Origin: Archangium sp. | Lineage (GTDB): Bacteria > Myxococcota > Myxococcia > Myxococcales > Myxococcaceae | DNA length: 17,043 nucleotides | Direction of reading: 5' to 3' | NCBI GenBank assembly: GCA_016793585.1 | Contig: JAEUJR010000453.1 | Span: forward strand, 1-17,043 | Shown: piece by piece, positions 6,204-13,993 of the stretch | Layout of the letters: the number at the start of each line of letters is the position of its first letter | How positions within the stretch are numbered: position 1 is the stretch's first letter | Translations under genes and position numbers: made by a program | Notes under the pieces: generated by a model | Told to the model about the DNA's origin: nothing | The model's input: only the letters and a program-made list of their open reading frames with translations | Databases searched by the model: none

Positions 6204-7724
6204 ATGGCGACGAACGAGCCCTCCAGCGACGCGTGGTATCGAACGCTGCTCGAGCTGTCGCCCGACGTGCTCTACACGCTCGACGCTTCGTTCCACGTGC
6301 AGTTCTGGAGCCCCGGCGCGACGCATGCCCTCGGGTGGACGGCACAAGAGACCCGCGGCGCGTTCGGGCCCGACTTCATTCACCCCGACGACCTCGCGGT
6401 CATCACCACGCCGATGCCCGGTGACGCCGACCTGCTGCACCTGAGCTACCGCGTGCGCCACAAGAACGGCAGCTACCGCACGCTCGACGCGATGGTGAGA
6501 AACCTGCTCGAAGACCCGGCCGTGGGCTGCATCGTCATCAACGCGCGCGACGTCACCGAGCAGCGCGCCTTCGAGGCGAAGGTGGCCGAGACCTCGAAGC
6601 TCGACAGCATCGGCCGCCTCGCGGGCGGCGTGGCGCACGACTTCAACAACCTGCTCACCATCATCTTGAGCTGCGGCGCGATGCTCGAGGAGAGCGCGCA
6701 GGCCGGCCGACCGGCCGACCTCGAAGACGTCGAGGGCATTCTCTCGGCGGCCGACCGCGCCCGAAAGCTCACCCAGCAGCTGCTCGCCTTCGCGCGCAGA
6801 CAGGTGACCGCGCCGGTGGTGGTCGAGCTCGACGCGCTGGTGAAAGACAGCGAGCGCATGCTGAGCCGCCTGCTCGGAGAAGACGTGCGCCTCACCACGC
6901 GCCTCGGCCAGGGCGTCCCTCGCGTGCACCTCGACCCGTCACAGCTGCAGCAGGTCATCATCAACCTCGCCGTCAACGCGCGCGACGCCATGCCGAAGGG
7001 AGGAACGCTCGAGGTCGCCACCGCGGCCGTCGAGCTGAGCGCCTCGCAATTGCCCTCGGGCGCCAGACCGGGCCGCTACGCGTGCCTCACCGTGAGAGAC
7101 GATGGCGCGGGGCTGTCTGAAGAGGCGCGGGCCCACCTCTTCGAGCCGTTCTTCACCACCAAGGCGCTCGGGCGCGGCACGGGCCTGGGCCTCGCGATGG
7201 TGCACGGCGTCGTCTCGCAGGCGGGCGGCCTCATCAGCGTCGACTCCGCGCCGGGCCGTGGCACCACCTTCACCCTCCTCTTTCCCGGCACCAACGAGGC
7301 GCTCGCGGTGACCGCGCCCAGGCCGCGCGGCTCGGCGACCTCGGGCGGCGAGACGGTGTTGCTCGTCGAAGACGACGCCCAGCTCGGCACGGTGACGGCG
7401 CGCATTCTTCGCGATGCCGGCTATCGCGTGGTGCGGGCGCACGATGGCAACGAGGCGCTCAACCTCTCGCACAAGGAGCCTCGCATCGACGTGCTGCTCA
7501 CCGACGTCGTGATGCCAGGGCTCGGTGGCGAAGAGGTGGCCACGCAGGTGTGCCGCCACCACCCTGAGACCCACGTGCTCTTCGTCTCGGGCTACCCGCA
7601 CGAGACGCTCGCGCGTCACACCGTGTCGGATGGCGGCCTGCACTTTCTCTCCAAGCCCTACTCGGGCCCCGAGCTCCTTGAGCGACTCAAGCTGCTGACG
7701 ACCGAGCTGGCGCGCGCGAGCTGA
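6204..7724 (+). CDS. Hybrid sensor histidine kinase / response regulator (PAS-HisKA-HATPase-REC)
   Basis: A 506-residue soluble signalling protein with no membrane segment, so it probably senses a cytoplasmic or ligand signal through its PAS domain (about 12-123; note DFIHPDDL and YRVRHKNGSYRTLDAMV). HisKA carries the phospho-accepting His145 in GGVAHDFNNLL. The HATPase shows the N box (NLAVNARDAM, Asn258), DDGAG (299-303), FEPFFTTK and GRGTGLGLAMVHG (323-335). A C-terminal receiver domain (about 384-505) has the acidic pair ED (389-390) and D391, phospho-acceptor Asp434 (LLTDVVMPG) and Lys484 (LSKPYS). The order implies intramolecular His-to-Asp transfer, with output passed to an unlinked partner, a frequent 'orphan' arrangement in myxobacteria. 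No DNA-binding output is present. The ribosome binding site is weak (AAGGCGAG). The stop codon lies inside AGCTGATCAGCT. Confidence 0.96.
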   Translation: MATNEPSSDAWYRTLLELSPDVLYTLDASFHVQFWSPGATHALGWTAQETRGAFGPDFIHPDDLAVITTPMPGDADLLHLSYRVRHKNGSYRTLDAMVRNLLEDPAVGCIVINARDVTEQRAFEAKVAETSKLDSIGRLAGGVAHDFNNLLTIILSCGAMLEESAQAGRPADLEDVEGILSAADRARKLTQQLLAFARRQVTAPVVVELDALVKDSERMLSRLLGEDVRLTTRLGQGVPRVHLDPSQLQQVIINLAVNARDAMPKGGTLEVATAAVELSASQLPSGARPGRYACLTVRDDGAGLSEEARAHLFEPFFTTKALGRGTGLGLAMVHGVVSQAGGLISVDSAPGRGTTFTLLFPGTNEALAVTAPRPRGSATSGGETVLLVEDDAQLGTVTARILRDAGYRVVRAHDGNEALNLSHKEPRIDVLLTDVVMPGLGGEEVATQVCRHHPETHVLFVSGYPHETLARHTVSDGGLHFLSKPYSGPELLERLKLLTTELARAS

Positions 7725-7759
7725 TCAGCTGAGTCGACCCCGACCTTCGCACGAGGTCG
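7719..7759 (+). terminator. Palindrome over the kinase stop plus terminator-like hairpin
   Basis: AGCTGATCAGCT (7719-7730) is a perfect 12-bp palindrome containing the kinase stop TGA (7722-7724). It is followed by CGACCT-7 nt-AGGTCG (7741-7746 with 7754-7759), a perfect 6-bp stem. There is no U-tract after the hairpin, so termination is plausible but unproven. The remaining gap to 7901 shows only a GGAG ribosome binding site for the next gene. Confidence 0.4.
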
Positions 7760-7901
7760 AAGCGCTCCGGTGCGCCGCTGGACCCGGCCGGTTTCGCCGA
7801 CCCTCCCCGCTCTCGCTGTGTCATCGCGAAACGATTGGCAAAGGGTGATCGGCGCAAAGGCTGCAACGGGGTGAAGGGTCTCCTCCTCCCGGAGCCCTCC
7901 C

Positions 7902-8762
7902 ATGTCGAAACGAATGCTGTCGTTGGCCACCGTGCTGGTGGCGTGGTCGTCTTTTGCCCAGGTCGGCTCGGTGACTGACGAGACCGGCGTTGCGCCCGAA
8001 GTGGAAGCTGTGCCGCCCAGCCCGTGCTGCGCCGCCGGCATCATTCCCGCGGGGCACTTCGAGATCGAGACGAACTACTCGGGCGACGCGCAGGGCACGA
8101 GCTTCGACCTCGTGCACGGCAGCAACCTCATTCTCAAGTACTCGCTCACCGACCACCTGCAGCTGCAGCTGGCGACCGCGAACATGCTCGTGTGGGCCAA
8201 CACGCTGGGTGGCCACGCGTTCGACGGCGTCTCGCTCGCGGGCAAGTACGTGCTCCTCGACGAGAGCGACTTCGCGCCGACGGTCTCGACGTCGCTGCAC
8301 GTGTCGGTGCCGACGCGCTTCGATGGGGAGGCGTTGCAGCAGACCATCGACCTCTCGGCGTGGCTGTACGCGAGCAAGACGTTCGGCAAGCTGGTGTTCG
8401 ACGCGACGCTCACCTTCAACGCGTTCGACCTCGCAGGCACGCCGGCGCCCCGCGGCGGAGCCTCGCTCACCGCCACGTGGAACTTCAACGATGTGTGGGG
8501 CACCTCGACGGGGCCGTGGGGCTTCTATGGAGACGCCGAGCGGGTGCCCGTCGATGGCGGCTGGTGGGTGTCGCTCAACATCAACCCGATTCCACAGATT
8601 GCCTTCAGCGCGGGCGTCGAGGCCGGCTTTCTGCCCACGTCACGCGCCTTCGGCATCTTCGCGGGCGTCGCTGTCGTGCCGACCTCCATCGTGAAGAACG
8701 CCCTCGCCCAGAACGTGCCCGCGACGCCTCCAGTGGCCCCGACGCTCGTTTCGGCGCGGTGA
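7902..8762 (+). CDS. Exported probable outer-membrane beta-barrel protein
   Basis: Residues 1-19 (MSKRMLSLATVLVAWSSFA) form a classical Sec signal peptide with cleavage likely after SFA. The mature part of about 265 residues is rich in alternating polar/hydrophobic strands and aromatic residues, for example FEIETNYSGD, LQLQLATANMLVW, VSLAGKYVLLD, FDATLTFNAFDL and ASLTATWNFNDVW. It resembles transporter/porin-like barrels of the MetA-pathway type, though I cannot name a subfamily. A CCC pair region near residue 42 (SPCCAAG) lies at the mature N-terminus. The C-terminal tail (NVPATPPVAPTLVSAR) is Pro-rich and does not end in the usual aromatic barrel signature, which lowers confidence in a canonical BAM substrate. 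A GGAG ribosome binding site precedes the ATG by about 8 nt. It may be a single-gene unit; a HipA-like remnant follows. Confidence 0.75.
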   Translation: MSKRMLSLATVLVAWSSFAQVGSVTDETGVAPEVEAVPPSPCCAAGIIPAGHFEIETNYSGDAQGTSFDLVHGSNLILKYSLTDHLQLQLATANMLVWANTLGGHAFDGVSLAGKYVLLDESDFAPTVSTSLHVSVPTRFDGEALQQTIDLSAWLYASKTFGKLVFDATLTFNAFDLAGTPAPRGGASLTATWNFNDVWGTSTGPWGFYGDAERVPVDGGWWVSLNINPIPQIAFSAGVEAGFLPTSRAFGIFAGVAVVPTSIVKNALAQNVPATPPVAPTLVSAR

Positions 8763-8773
8763 GCATTCGTATC

Positions 8774-9389
8774 TTGAAGTACGCGAAGTGCGTCGAATTT
8801 CCCGTTCTTCAAGTACTTAAAGAGTTGAAGAGCGACGAAGAGGGCCCGAGCCTGTTGCTGCCGCGCTTCGATGTGCGTCGGCATGAAGGCCGGGAGGTTC
8901 TCCTGGGCGTCGAGTCGATGTTCTCACTGCTCAAAGCACGGCCCGGCGCGAGGCTGCGTCACCAAGACGTGCTGCGCGCTGCGTGCGCTCGTGCCCGCGG
9001 CCGACTGGCCGAAGCTGCTGCTCGAGTACGTGCAGCGCGACCTGCTCAACCTCGTCTTTGGCAACTCCGACAACCACGGACGCAACACGGCGCTGCTCAA
9101 GAGCGCCGACTCCGTATGGCTCGCGCCCGTCTACGACTTCGCGCCGATGACGATGGACCTCGAGGGCGTCACCCGCACGACGCAGTGGAGCGGCTTCGAG
9201 AAGGGCGGCGACGTCGACTGGCGCGGGCTGTTGCCGACCTTCGGTGAGAACGAAGGCTTCGTGCGCGCGGGCCTGCGCGAGCTCGGTGAACGACTGGCGA
9301 CGCTCCCCGCGTTGCTGCGCGAGCTCGGGCACGCGACGACGGAAGCCGACGAAGACGTGACGGTCGAGGCTCGCCGGCCCGACGTCACG
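8774..9389 (+). pseudogene. HipA-like Ser/Thr kinase, frameshifted C-terminal remnant
   Basis: Two reading frames together spell the C-terminal half of a HipA-family kinase (toxin of type II toxin-antitoxin pairs, or a stand-alone relative). Frame one, from about the TTG at 8774, gives SLLLPRFDVRR and then ARLRHQDVLRAA. The frame must change by +1 near 8970-8990. The next frame gives LVPAADWPKLLLEYVQRDLL, then the diagnostic LNLVFGNSDNHGRN (catalytic Asp/Asn region) and VWLAPVYDFAPM (metal-binding Asp). No N-terminal half, normal start or ribosome binding site is present. The second frame has no stop before it enters the antisense of the LLM oxidoreductase gene, so the native end is also gone. 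No HipB-like repressor lies nearby. Limits are approximate. A sequencing error could explain the shift, but not the missing N-terminus. Confidence 0.72.
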
Positions 9390-10373
9390 TCAACGGAGCG
9401 ACGCGCGAAGCAGCTCCATCGACCGCACCCGGCCCTCGAGCGTCGGCGACCCGAGCGCGAGCATCAGCTCGTCGGCCTGCGCGCGCACCGCGAACGCCTG
9501 GGCAGCGCGCCTCACGTCATCGGGTGTTCCCACCGCGGCGCACGAGAGCATCTGCGCGACCTGCTCACCCGCCGGAGAACGAAGCAAGGCATCACCTTCG
9601 TCGTCCGACAGCGTTCGACCGCGGCCAAACAGCGCCGACACCATGCCGCGTTTGCGTACGTGAAACTCCGCCTCGGCTTCGGCGCGCGTGGGCGCCGCGA
9701 CCAGGTTCAGCCCCGCGATGACGTACGGCGCCTTCGACTGCGCCGACGGCCGGAACCGCGCGCGATAGAGCGAGACGGCCTCTTCGAGGGCATGCGGCGC
9801 GAAGTGCGAGGCGAACGCGTAGGGCAACCCGAGCTCGGCGGCGAGCGAGGCGCCGAAGAGCGACGAGCCGAGGATGTAGAGCGGTACGTGCGTGCCGCGC
9901 CCCGGGTTCGCGTGCACGCCGGGAATCGCCGACTCGTCATCGAGGAACGCCTGCAGCTCGAGCACGTCGTTGGGAAACGCGTCGGCCGACTCGGGGCGGC
10001 GGCGCAGCGCCCGAAAGGTGGCCTGATCAGTCCCCGGCGCGCGGCCGAGGCCGAGGTCGATTCGCCCGGGGTGCAGGTGTTCGAGCATGCCGAACTGCTC
10101 GGCGATGGTGAGCGGCGCGTGGTTGGGCAACATGATGCCACCAGCGCCGATCCGAATCGCCTTCGTGTGCGCAGCGACGTGGGCAATCAACACCGCAGGC
10201 GACGACGACGCGATGGAGGCGAAGTTATGGTGCTCGGCGTACCAGACCCGCTCGAAGCCGAGGCGCTCGGCGTGCTGCGCCAGCGAGACGGTGTCGGCGA
10301 GCGCTGCACCAACCGACTGCCCGGGAGCGACGGTGGCGAGGTCGAGCAGACTCCAACGAAGCGGCGCGTTCAT
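9390..10373 (-). CDS. LLM class (luciferase-like) flavin-dependent oxidoreductase, MsnO8/YhbW type
   Basis: The 327-residue protein has the luciferase-like TIM-barrel hallmarks of the 'group 1' family. [14 protein letters not shown] is at the N-terminus, followed by [21 protein letters not shown] (split here for reading: residues ~31-51). Next come the [23 protein letters not shown] region and [23 protein letters not shown] (~103-125). Near the C-terminus is [14 protein letters not shown]. Members use reduced flavin for monooxygenation or dehydrogenation; the substrate cannot be read from sequence, and close homologues include YhbW of E. coli. It lies 41 nt downstream of the TIGR02996 gene on the same strand, so the two could be co-transcribed. 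Its 3' end abuts the HipA remnant convergently. No strong ribosome binding site next to the ATG. Confidence 0.92.
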   Translation of the reverse strand: MNAPLRWSLLDLATVAPGQSVGAALADTVSLAQHAERLGFERVWYAEHHNFASIASSSPAVLIAHVAAHTKAIRIGAGGIMLPNHAPLTIAEQFGMLEHLHPGRIDLGLGRAPGTDQATFRALRRRPESADAFPNDVLELQAFLDDESAIPGVHANPGRGTHVPLYILGSSLFGASLAAELGLPYAFASHFAPHALEEAVSLYRARFRPSAQSKAPYVIAGLNLVAAPTRAEAEAEFHVRKRGMVSALFGRGRTLSDDEGDALLRSPAGEQVAQMLSCAAVGTPDDVRRAAQAFAVRAQADELMLALGSPTLEGRVRSMELLRASLR

Positions 10374-10414
10374 CGCGCACTGCTAGCAACCCCGCTTCCT
10401 CCACGCATCCATCG

Positions 10415-11044
10415 TCAGGGCAGCCTCCCGTCACACAGCTGCGTGCCCATCAACTCGAAGCGGTCCTGCCCCGTCGCGCCGTTGATGTGGCTCTTCCAGT
10501 CGAGGGTGATGACGCGGCCCGAGATGATGCCGCGATACTCGACGCTGCCCGCGCTGCTGGTGATGGTGCTGGTGAACGCCGGAGACGCGTGGTCGCCCAG
10601 CGCCACCTCGTAGGGCCCCGAGTCGTGGTAGCCGCGCACGAACCATTGAACGACCCGCTCGAGCGAGCTCAACCCGAACGCGCCGCCGATGGAGACCTTG
10701 ATGGCCGTGCCATCGGCGAAGCAGCGCAGGCACCCGAAGAGTCCGTTGCGCACGGTCACGAAGACGCCGGCGTGCGCGAAGCGGCCGGTGGGGAAGCCGC
10801 GGTCGAAGCTCCAGGTGATGTCGGGCGAGAACGGTGTTCCGAGCAGTCGTTCATGGTGCTGCTCGATGAGGGCCCGCTCCCGTCGTCGCACCGCCGCGTC
10901 CTCCTGCTTCGCGAGCTTCAGCTGCAGGTGCATCAACTCTCCGCGAGGGTCGCCCCGCTCGGCGAGCAGGTCGGCGTAGACGAGGCGCGGCTCCTCGGCG
11001 GCGGGCGTTCGGGCGATGGCGGCGAGCAGGTCGGCTTCGGTCAT
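10415..11044 (-). CDS. TIGR02996 domain-containing protein
   Basis: The first 45 residues (LLAAIARTPAAEEPRLVYAD through ERGDPRGELMHLQLKL) are the TIGR02996 domain, a short N-terminal module repeated in many myxobacterial and planctomycete proteins and of unknown function. Residues 46-70 form a charged helix (DAAVRRRERALIEQHHERLL). The remaining part (71-209) contains GFPTGRFAHAGVF and beta-rich segments with two close Cys (FGCLRCF), and has no repeats. Usually this N-terminus is joined to leucine-rich-like repeats; here the C-terminal part is short. There is no signal peptide. It is divergent from the thioredoxin-like lipoprotein gene with a 71-bp gap, and may form an operon with the downstream LLM oxidoreductase gene. 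Confidence 0.85.
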   Translation of the reverse strand: MTEADLLAAIARTPAAEEPRLVYADLLAERGDPRGELMHLQLKLAKQEDAAVRRRERALIEQHHERLLGTPFSPDITWSFDRGFPTGRFAHAGVFVTVRNGLFGCLRCFADGTAIKVSIGGAFGLSSLERVVQWFVRGYHDSGPYEVALGDHASPAFTSTITSSAGSVEYRGIISGRVITLDWKSHINGATGQDRFELMGTQLCDGRLP

Positions 11045-11115
11045 ACGCGCTCGAAGAGTGTCTCCCAGGTGCGCGAGAGTTGCGACGCTGCGCTGGCTCG
11101 GCGAACGTCTGCCTC

Positions 11116-11592
11116 ATGCGTCTCCTCGTCGTCTGCGGTTGTCTGTTCCTCGCCTGCACGAAGCAGCAGCCGCCCGCTCCCGCCGTCGACCCCACCGCGA
11201 CGGTGCGCTTCATCACCCCTCCGATGGATGGGCCGGTCTCGACGATTCTCGCCAACCAACTCGAGCGCTCGAAGGCCGAGAACCGGCGCGTGCTGCTCTA
11301 CGCCGGCGCGCCGTGGTGTGAGCCGTGCCGCTACTTCCACGAGGCCGTCGACCGCGGAGAGCTCACCGGCAAGTTGGGCGCGCTCGACCTCGTGGCCTTC
11401 GATGCGCAGGCCGACGCAGAGCGAATGCTGCTGTCGGGCTACGAGTCGCAGTTCATTCCGGTCTTCGCGCTGCCAGGGCCAGACGGCAAAGCGACGGGGA
11501 AACACATCGAAGGCTCCGTGAAGGGTCCTGGCGCCGTCGACGACCTCGTGCCGCGCCTCAAGACGTTGCTCGCCGACGCGAAGCCGAACTGA
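11116..11592 (+). CDS. Thioredoxin-like lipoprotein (WCEPC active site)
   Basis: I start at the ATG at 11116 because it begins a clean lipoprotein signal, MRLLVVCGCLFLAC, with lipidated Cys14; an upstream in-frame start would add a polar stretch. The mature protein (158 residues in total) has a thioredoxin fold core. RRVLLYAGAPWCEPCRYFHE carries the redox pair Cys68/Cys71, and QFIPVFALPGPDG supplies the cis-Pro (Pro115). It should act as a membrane-anchored, periplasm-facing disulfide oxidoreductase or reductase; direction cannot be told from CEPC alone. It lies 228 bp upstream of a lipoprotein with 31 cysteines, which makes that protein an attractive partner. The stop codon is inside CTGATCAG. 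No clear Shine-Dalgarno. Confidence 0.88.
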   Translation: MRLLVVCGCLFLACTKQQPPAPAVDPTATVRFITPPMDGPVSTILANQLERSKAENRRVLLYAGAPWCEPCRYFHEAVDRGELTGKLGALDLVAFDAQADAERMLLSGYESQFIPVFALPGPDGKATGKHIEGSVKGPGAVDDLVPRLKTLLADAKPN

Positions 11593-11602
11593 TCAGCTGT
11601 CG

Positions 11603-11615
11603 ACGCTTCGAGCGT
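11603..11615 (+). terminator. Short hairpin after the thioredoxin-like gene
   Basis: ACGCT-TCG-AGCGT forms a 5-bp stem 10 nt past the stop codon. It is weak, with no U-tract. The rest of the gap to 11820 shows no recognisable gene or confident promoter. Confidence 0.25.
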
Positions 11616-11820
11616 TCGCGCTGCGTGTCGTCAAGGTCGCCCTCGGAAGCCGCGACGGCACGCCGGAAGCTCGAACCCTGCACAGAGGCGTGACGGAAGC
11701 GCCGAGCCCGACCCAATTCCCAGGGTGGCCAGACGTGTATCGGCCAACGCACTGGAATGAGTCGACCTGCGCCCGCGAAACGAAGCAGAGGCCAGAAGGT
11801 GGCGGGGTATGGTGCGCGCG

Positions 11821-12315
11821 ATGCGTCGCTGGTGGGTGCTGCTCCTTCTCTCGCTGGTGGCGTGTGAGACGCGGCTCGACCTGGCCGACTCCCCGCCGTG
11901 CCCGTCGTGCAACGGCTGCTGTGACTTCGGGCGCTGCGTGCCGCTCGCACAGCAAGACTCGAACTTCTGCGGCACCACCGGCCCATGTCAGCCGTGCTCG
12001 GGGCGATGCCTCGACGGCCTGTGCAAGCCGGCCTCGACCTGCGGCGCCTGCGCGGGTTGCTGCTCGAACGGCGCGTGTCTCGATGGCACCAGCGACGTCG
12101 CGTGCGGAACGCGGGCCGACGTCTGCAGCCGGTGCGCGCTCAGCGAGCGATGCATCAACGGCGCGTGCCTTCCCTGCTCTCCCGCCAACTGCAACGGCTG
12201 CTGCTCCGGCGCGACGTGTCTGCAGGGCAACTCGGACACCACGTGTGGCCGGGGCGGAGCGGCCTGTCGCCTCTGCAGCGCAGGCACCACGTGCAGCGCT
12301 GGAGCGTGCCGGTGA
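11821..12315 (+). CDS. Cys-rich lipoprotein with three 10-Cys modules
   Basis: The start at ATG 11821 gives a clear lipoprotein signal (MRRWWVLLLLSLVAC, Cys15). The other 149 residues hold 30 cysteines in three tandem modules at 27-68, 74-116 and 119-163. Each follows the order C-x(2,4)-C-x2-CC-x4-C-x(8,10)-C-x(5,6)-C-x2-C-x(3,5)-C-x4-C, with GCC and G-x-C conserved (e.g. NGCCDFGRC, AGCCSNGAC, NGCCSGATC). An even ten per module suggests five disulfides each, on the cell surface or in the periplasm. I do not recognise a named family; similar short Cys-rich lipoproteins occur in myxobacteria. It is the first gene of a four-gene unit, and its stop overlaps the next start (GTGA). A role as ligand, sensor or scaffold is inference. 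Confidence 0.82.
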   Translation: MRRWWVLLLLSLVACETRLDLADSPPCPSCNGCCDFGRCVPLAQQDSNFCGTTGPCQPCSGRCLDGLCKPASTCGACAGCCSNGACLDGTSDVACGTRADVCSRCALSERCINGACLPCSPANCNGCCSGATCLQGNSDTTCGRGGAACRLCSAGTTCSAGACR

Positions 12316-13439
12316 CGCCGGTGCTGCTCAGCCTCGTGCTGACCTCGACGTGGACGCTCGAGGTGCAACGCGACGAGCGCGCGACGACGTGTCCCGACCA
12401 GCCACGTCTGCGCCGCGCCATCGCCGAACGATTGGGGAAAGACCCGTTCCTCGACGTCGCGCCGCTCGCGACACCCGCACAGCCCGACGACGACCTCGCG
12501 AACCCGTTCGATGCGACGAAGAAGCCGTCGACGGCGCCAAAGAACGACCACCACCTGCTCACGGTTCGGTTCTCGGCCGACGCGAGCCGTCACCTCGCCG
12601 TCGTCTCGCTCGTCGACCTCTCGGGGAAAGAGACGGGCCGGCGCGAGCTGACGTCGACCTCGTCAGACTGCACCGAGCTCTCGGGCGCCGTGGTGCTCGC
12701 GTCGGCCATCGTCATCGACCCGATGGTGTTGACGCGCTCCGCTCCCGCGCCGGTCGATGCAGGCGTGAAAGACGACTGGGCCGGGCCGCCGCTGAGTCGC
12801 CCGCCCGATGCGCCACGCCCACCGCCCGTGAAGGCCACGCCACAGCCGGTGCCGGTCGAGCTTCCGCCCCTGCCCCGACCACCCGTCTCGTCGATGCAGC
12901 CGTTGCCGCCGGTGAAGAAGAAGGAAGCGCTGCCACCGCTCAACGCCATCTCGGCCGGGCTCGGAGGTGGCGTCTCCATCGGTCAGGTGCCGACGGTCGC
13001 TGCGCTGGGCGAGCTGCACGTGAGCTGGGGCACCCGCTACAGCCTGCTCACCGCGCGCCTCGGGCTCACGACGCCGGGCTCGTTGAACGTGGGCAGCGGC
13101 GGCGTGCGCGCGCTGCTGCTCGACGGAGGCGTTTCGGGCTGCGCGAAGTGGCTCGTGTTCGGGCTGTGTCTCACCGCGAAAGTCGGCAGCCTGCAGGCCT
13201 GGGCCGTCGACCTGCCGAACCCACGGCCGCAAGGCGCGCTCTTCTTCGGCCTCGGCGGCGGTGGCGTGCTCGACGTGCCCATCGGCTCGTTGGTGCGCGT
13301 GAGGCTCTCGGCGAACGCGCTCGTGCAGCCGCGGGTGACGCTGGCCATCGGTGGCGTTCCCGTCTGGGCGTCTGGCCAGTTCGCGTTCACCGCGCTCGCG
13401 TCACTTCACTTCAAGCTGTGGGGAGACGTGGTGCCGTAG
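12312..13439 (+). CDS. Exported envelope protein: N-terminal periplasmic domain, Pro-rich linker, beta-rich C-terminal domain
   Basis: I chose the GTG at 12312, whose GTGA overlaps the previous stop; a GTG at 12306 is also possible. The protein has 375 residues. An uncleaved or cleaved signal (MTPVLLSLVLTSTWTLEV) precedes a domain at about 20-140. That domain contains CPDQPRLRRAIAERLGKDPF and RRELTSTSSDCTELSGAVVL, a pattern (C....L...LG.DPF ... C.EL..A..LA..) often seen in myxobacterial envelope proteins; Cys27 and Cys120 may pair. Residues 150-210 are very Pro-rich and could span the periplasm. Residues 211-375 are Gly/Leu-rich alternating strands (LTARLGLTTPGSLNVG, FGLGGGGVLDVP, VRLSANALVQPRVTLAIGG) typical of an outer-membrane beta barrel. 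It is probably the outer-membrane partner of the upstream lipoprotein and linked to the downstream sigma factor. Confidence 0.78.
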   Translation: MTPVLLSLVLTSTWTLEVQRDERATTCPDQPRLRRAIAERLGKDPFLDVAPLATPAQPDDDLANPFDATKKPSTAPKNDHHLLTVRFSADASRHLAVVSLVDLSGKETGRRELTSTSSDCTELSGAVVLASAIVIDPMVLTRSAPAPVDAGVKDDWAGPPLSRPPDAPRPPPVKATPQPVPVELPPLPRPPVSSMQPLPPVKKKEALPPLNAISAGLGGGVSIGQVPTVAALGELHVSWGTRYSLLTARLGLTTPGSLNVGSGGVRALLLDGGVSGCAKWLVFGLCLTAKVGSLQAWAVDLPNPRPQGALFFGLGGGGVLDVPIGSLVRVRLSANALVQPRVTLAIGGVPVWASGQFAFTALASLHFKLWGDVVP

Positions 13440-13465
13440 TTCGTCTGCTACGGTGCGCGCCGTCG

Positions 13466-13993
13466 ATGGAGCCGAAGCCCGCACCGACCCGCGCAGACTT
13501 CAACCGGCTCTACGAAGCCGAGTTCGACTACGTGTGGAGCTCCGTGCGCCGCCTCGGCATTCCCGACGCGCACGTGGAAGACGTCGCGCACGATGTCTTC
13601 GTCACCGCGTGGAAGAAACTCGCTGACTACGACGCCTCGCGGCCCGTGCGGCCCTGGCTGTTCGGCATCGCGTACCGGGTGGCCTCCGACTTTCGCGACA
13701 AGGCGTGGCAGAAACGAGAGGTCGCCGACGCCGAGCCCGACTCGACGGACGAGCGGCCGACGCCCGAGGCGCAGATGGAGACGAAGCAGGCGAAGCAGCT
13801 GGTGCTGAAGGCGATGGAGTCGATGCCCGTCGAGCGCCGCGCCGTCTTCGTGATGCACGAGCTCGAGGGGCACGGCATTCCCGAGGTGGCCGAGGCGCTC
13901 GAGGTGCCGCTGAACACGGCCTACTCGCGGCTGCGGCTCGCGCGGCGTGACTTTCAAGAAGCAGTCACCCGGCTCAGAGGAGGAGCGTCATGA
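13466..13993 (+). CDS. ECF-type RNA polymerase sigma factor (sigma-70 family)
   Basis: The 175-residue protein has the two-domain ECF layout. Region 2 spans about 13-80 (FNRLYEAEFDYVWSSVRRLG, VEDVAHDVFVTAWKKLADYD, RPWLFGIAYRVASDFRDKA). An acidic linker follows (84-105). Region 4 spans about 108-168 (LVLKAMESMPVERRAVFVMH, GHGIPEVAEALEVPLNTAYS, RLRLARRDF). It directs RNA polymerase to a small regulon, probably under control of the membrane protein encoded next. The start is 26 nt after the envelope-protein stop with no evident Shine-Dalgarno, and its stop is shared with the next start (ATGA). I could not identify a convincing ECF promoter upstream of the operon, so autoregulation is untested. 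Confidence 0.95.
   Translation: MEPKPAPTRADFNRLYEAEFDYVWSSVRRLGIPDAHVEDVAHDVFVTAWKKLADYDASRPVRPWLFGIAYRVASDFRDKAWQKREVADAEPDSTDERPTPEAQMETKQAKQLVLKAMESMPVERRAVFVMHELEGHGIPEVAEALEVPLNTAYSRLRLARRDFQEAVTRLRGGAS

Noticed and set aside
7845..7880. Possible sigma-54 promoter around TTGGCA before the outer-membrane protein gene
   Set aside because: The GG-to-GC spacing does not fit the -24/-12 consensus.
8871..10613. 580-codon plus-strand open frame
   Set aside because: Only the first part (to about 9389) carries HipA-like sequence. The rest is the antisense of the LLM oxidoreductase gene and ends within the TIGR02996 gene.
11670..11700. ECF-type promoter (GAACC ... CGT) upstream of the Cys-rich operon
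   Set aside because: The spacer between the two boxes is about 11 nt, too short for the usual 16-17.
11593..11955. Minus-strand frames (about 115-140 codons) opposite the gap before the Cys-rich gene
   Set aside because: No ribosome binding site, no family features, and largely antisense to the Cys-rich lipoprotein.
11985..12311. In-frame upstream extension of the envelope protein
   Set aside because: It overlaps the Cys-rich lipoprotein in another frame, and the GTG at 12312 is directly followed by a signal-like sequence and gives a GTGA overlap.
11690..13465. Open frame extending the sigma factor far upstream
   Set aside because: The upstream text is an Arg/Ala-rich shadow of the Cys-rich and envelope genes. 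Sigma homology starts just after the ATG at 13466.
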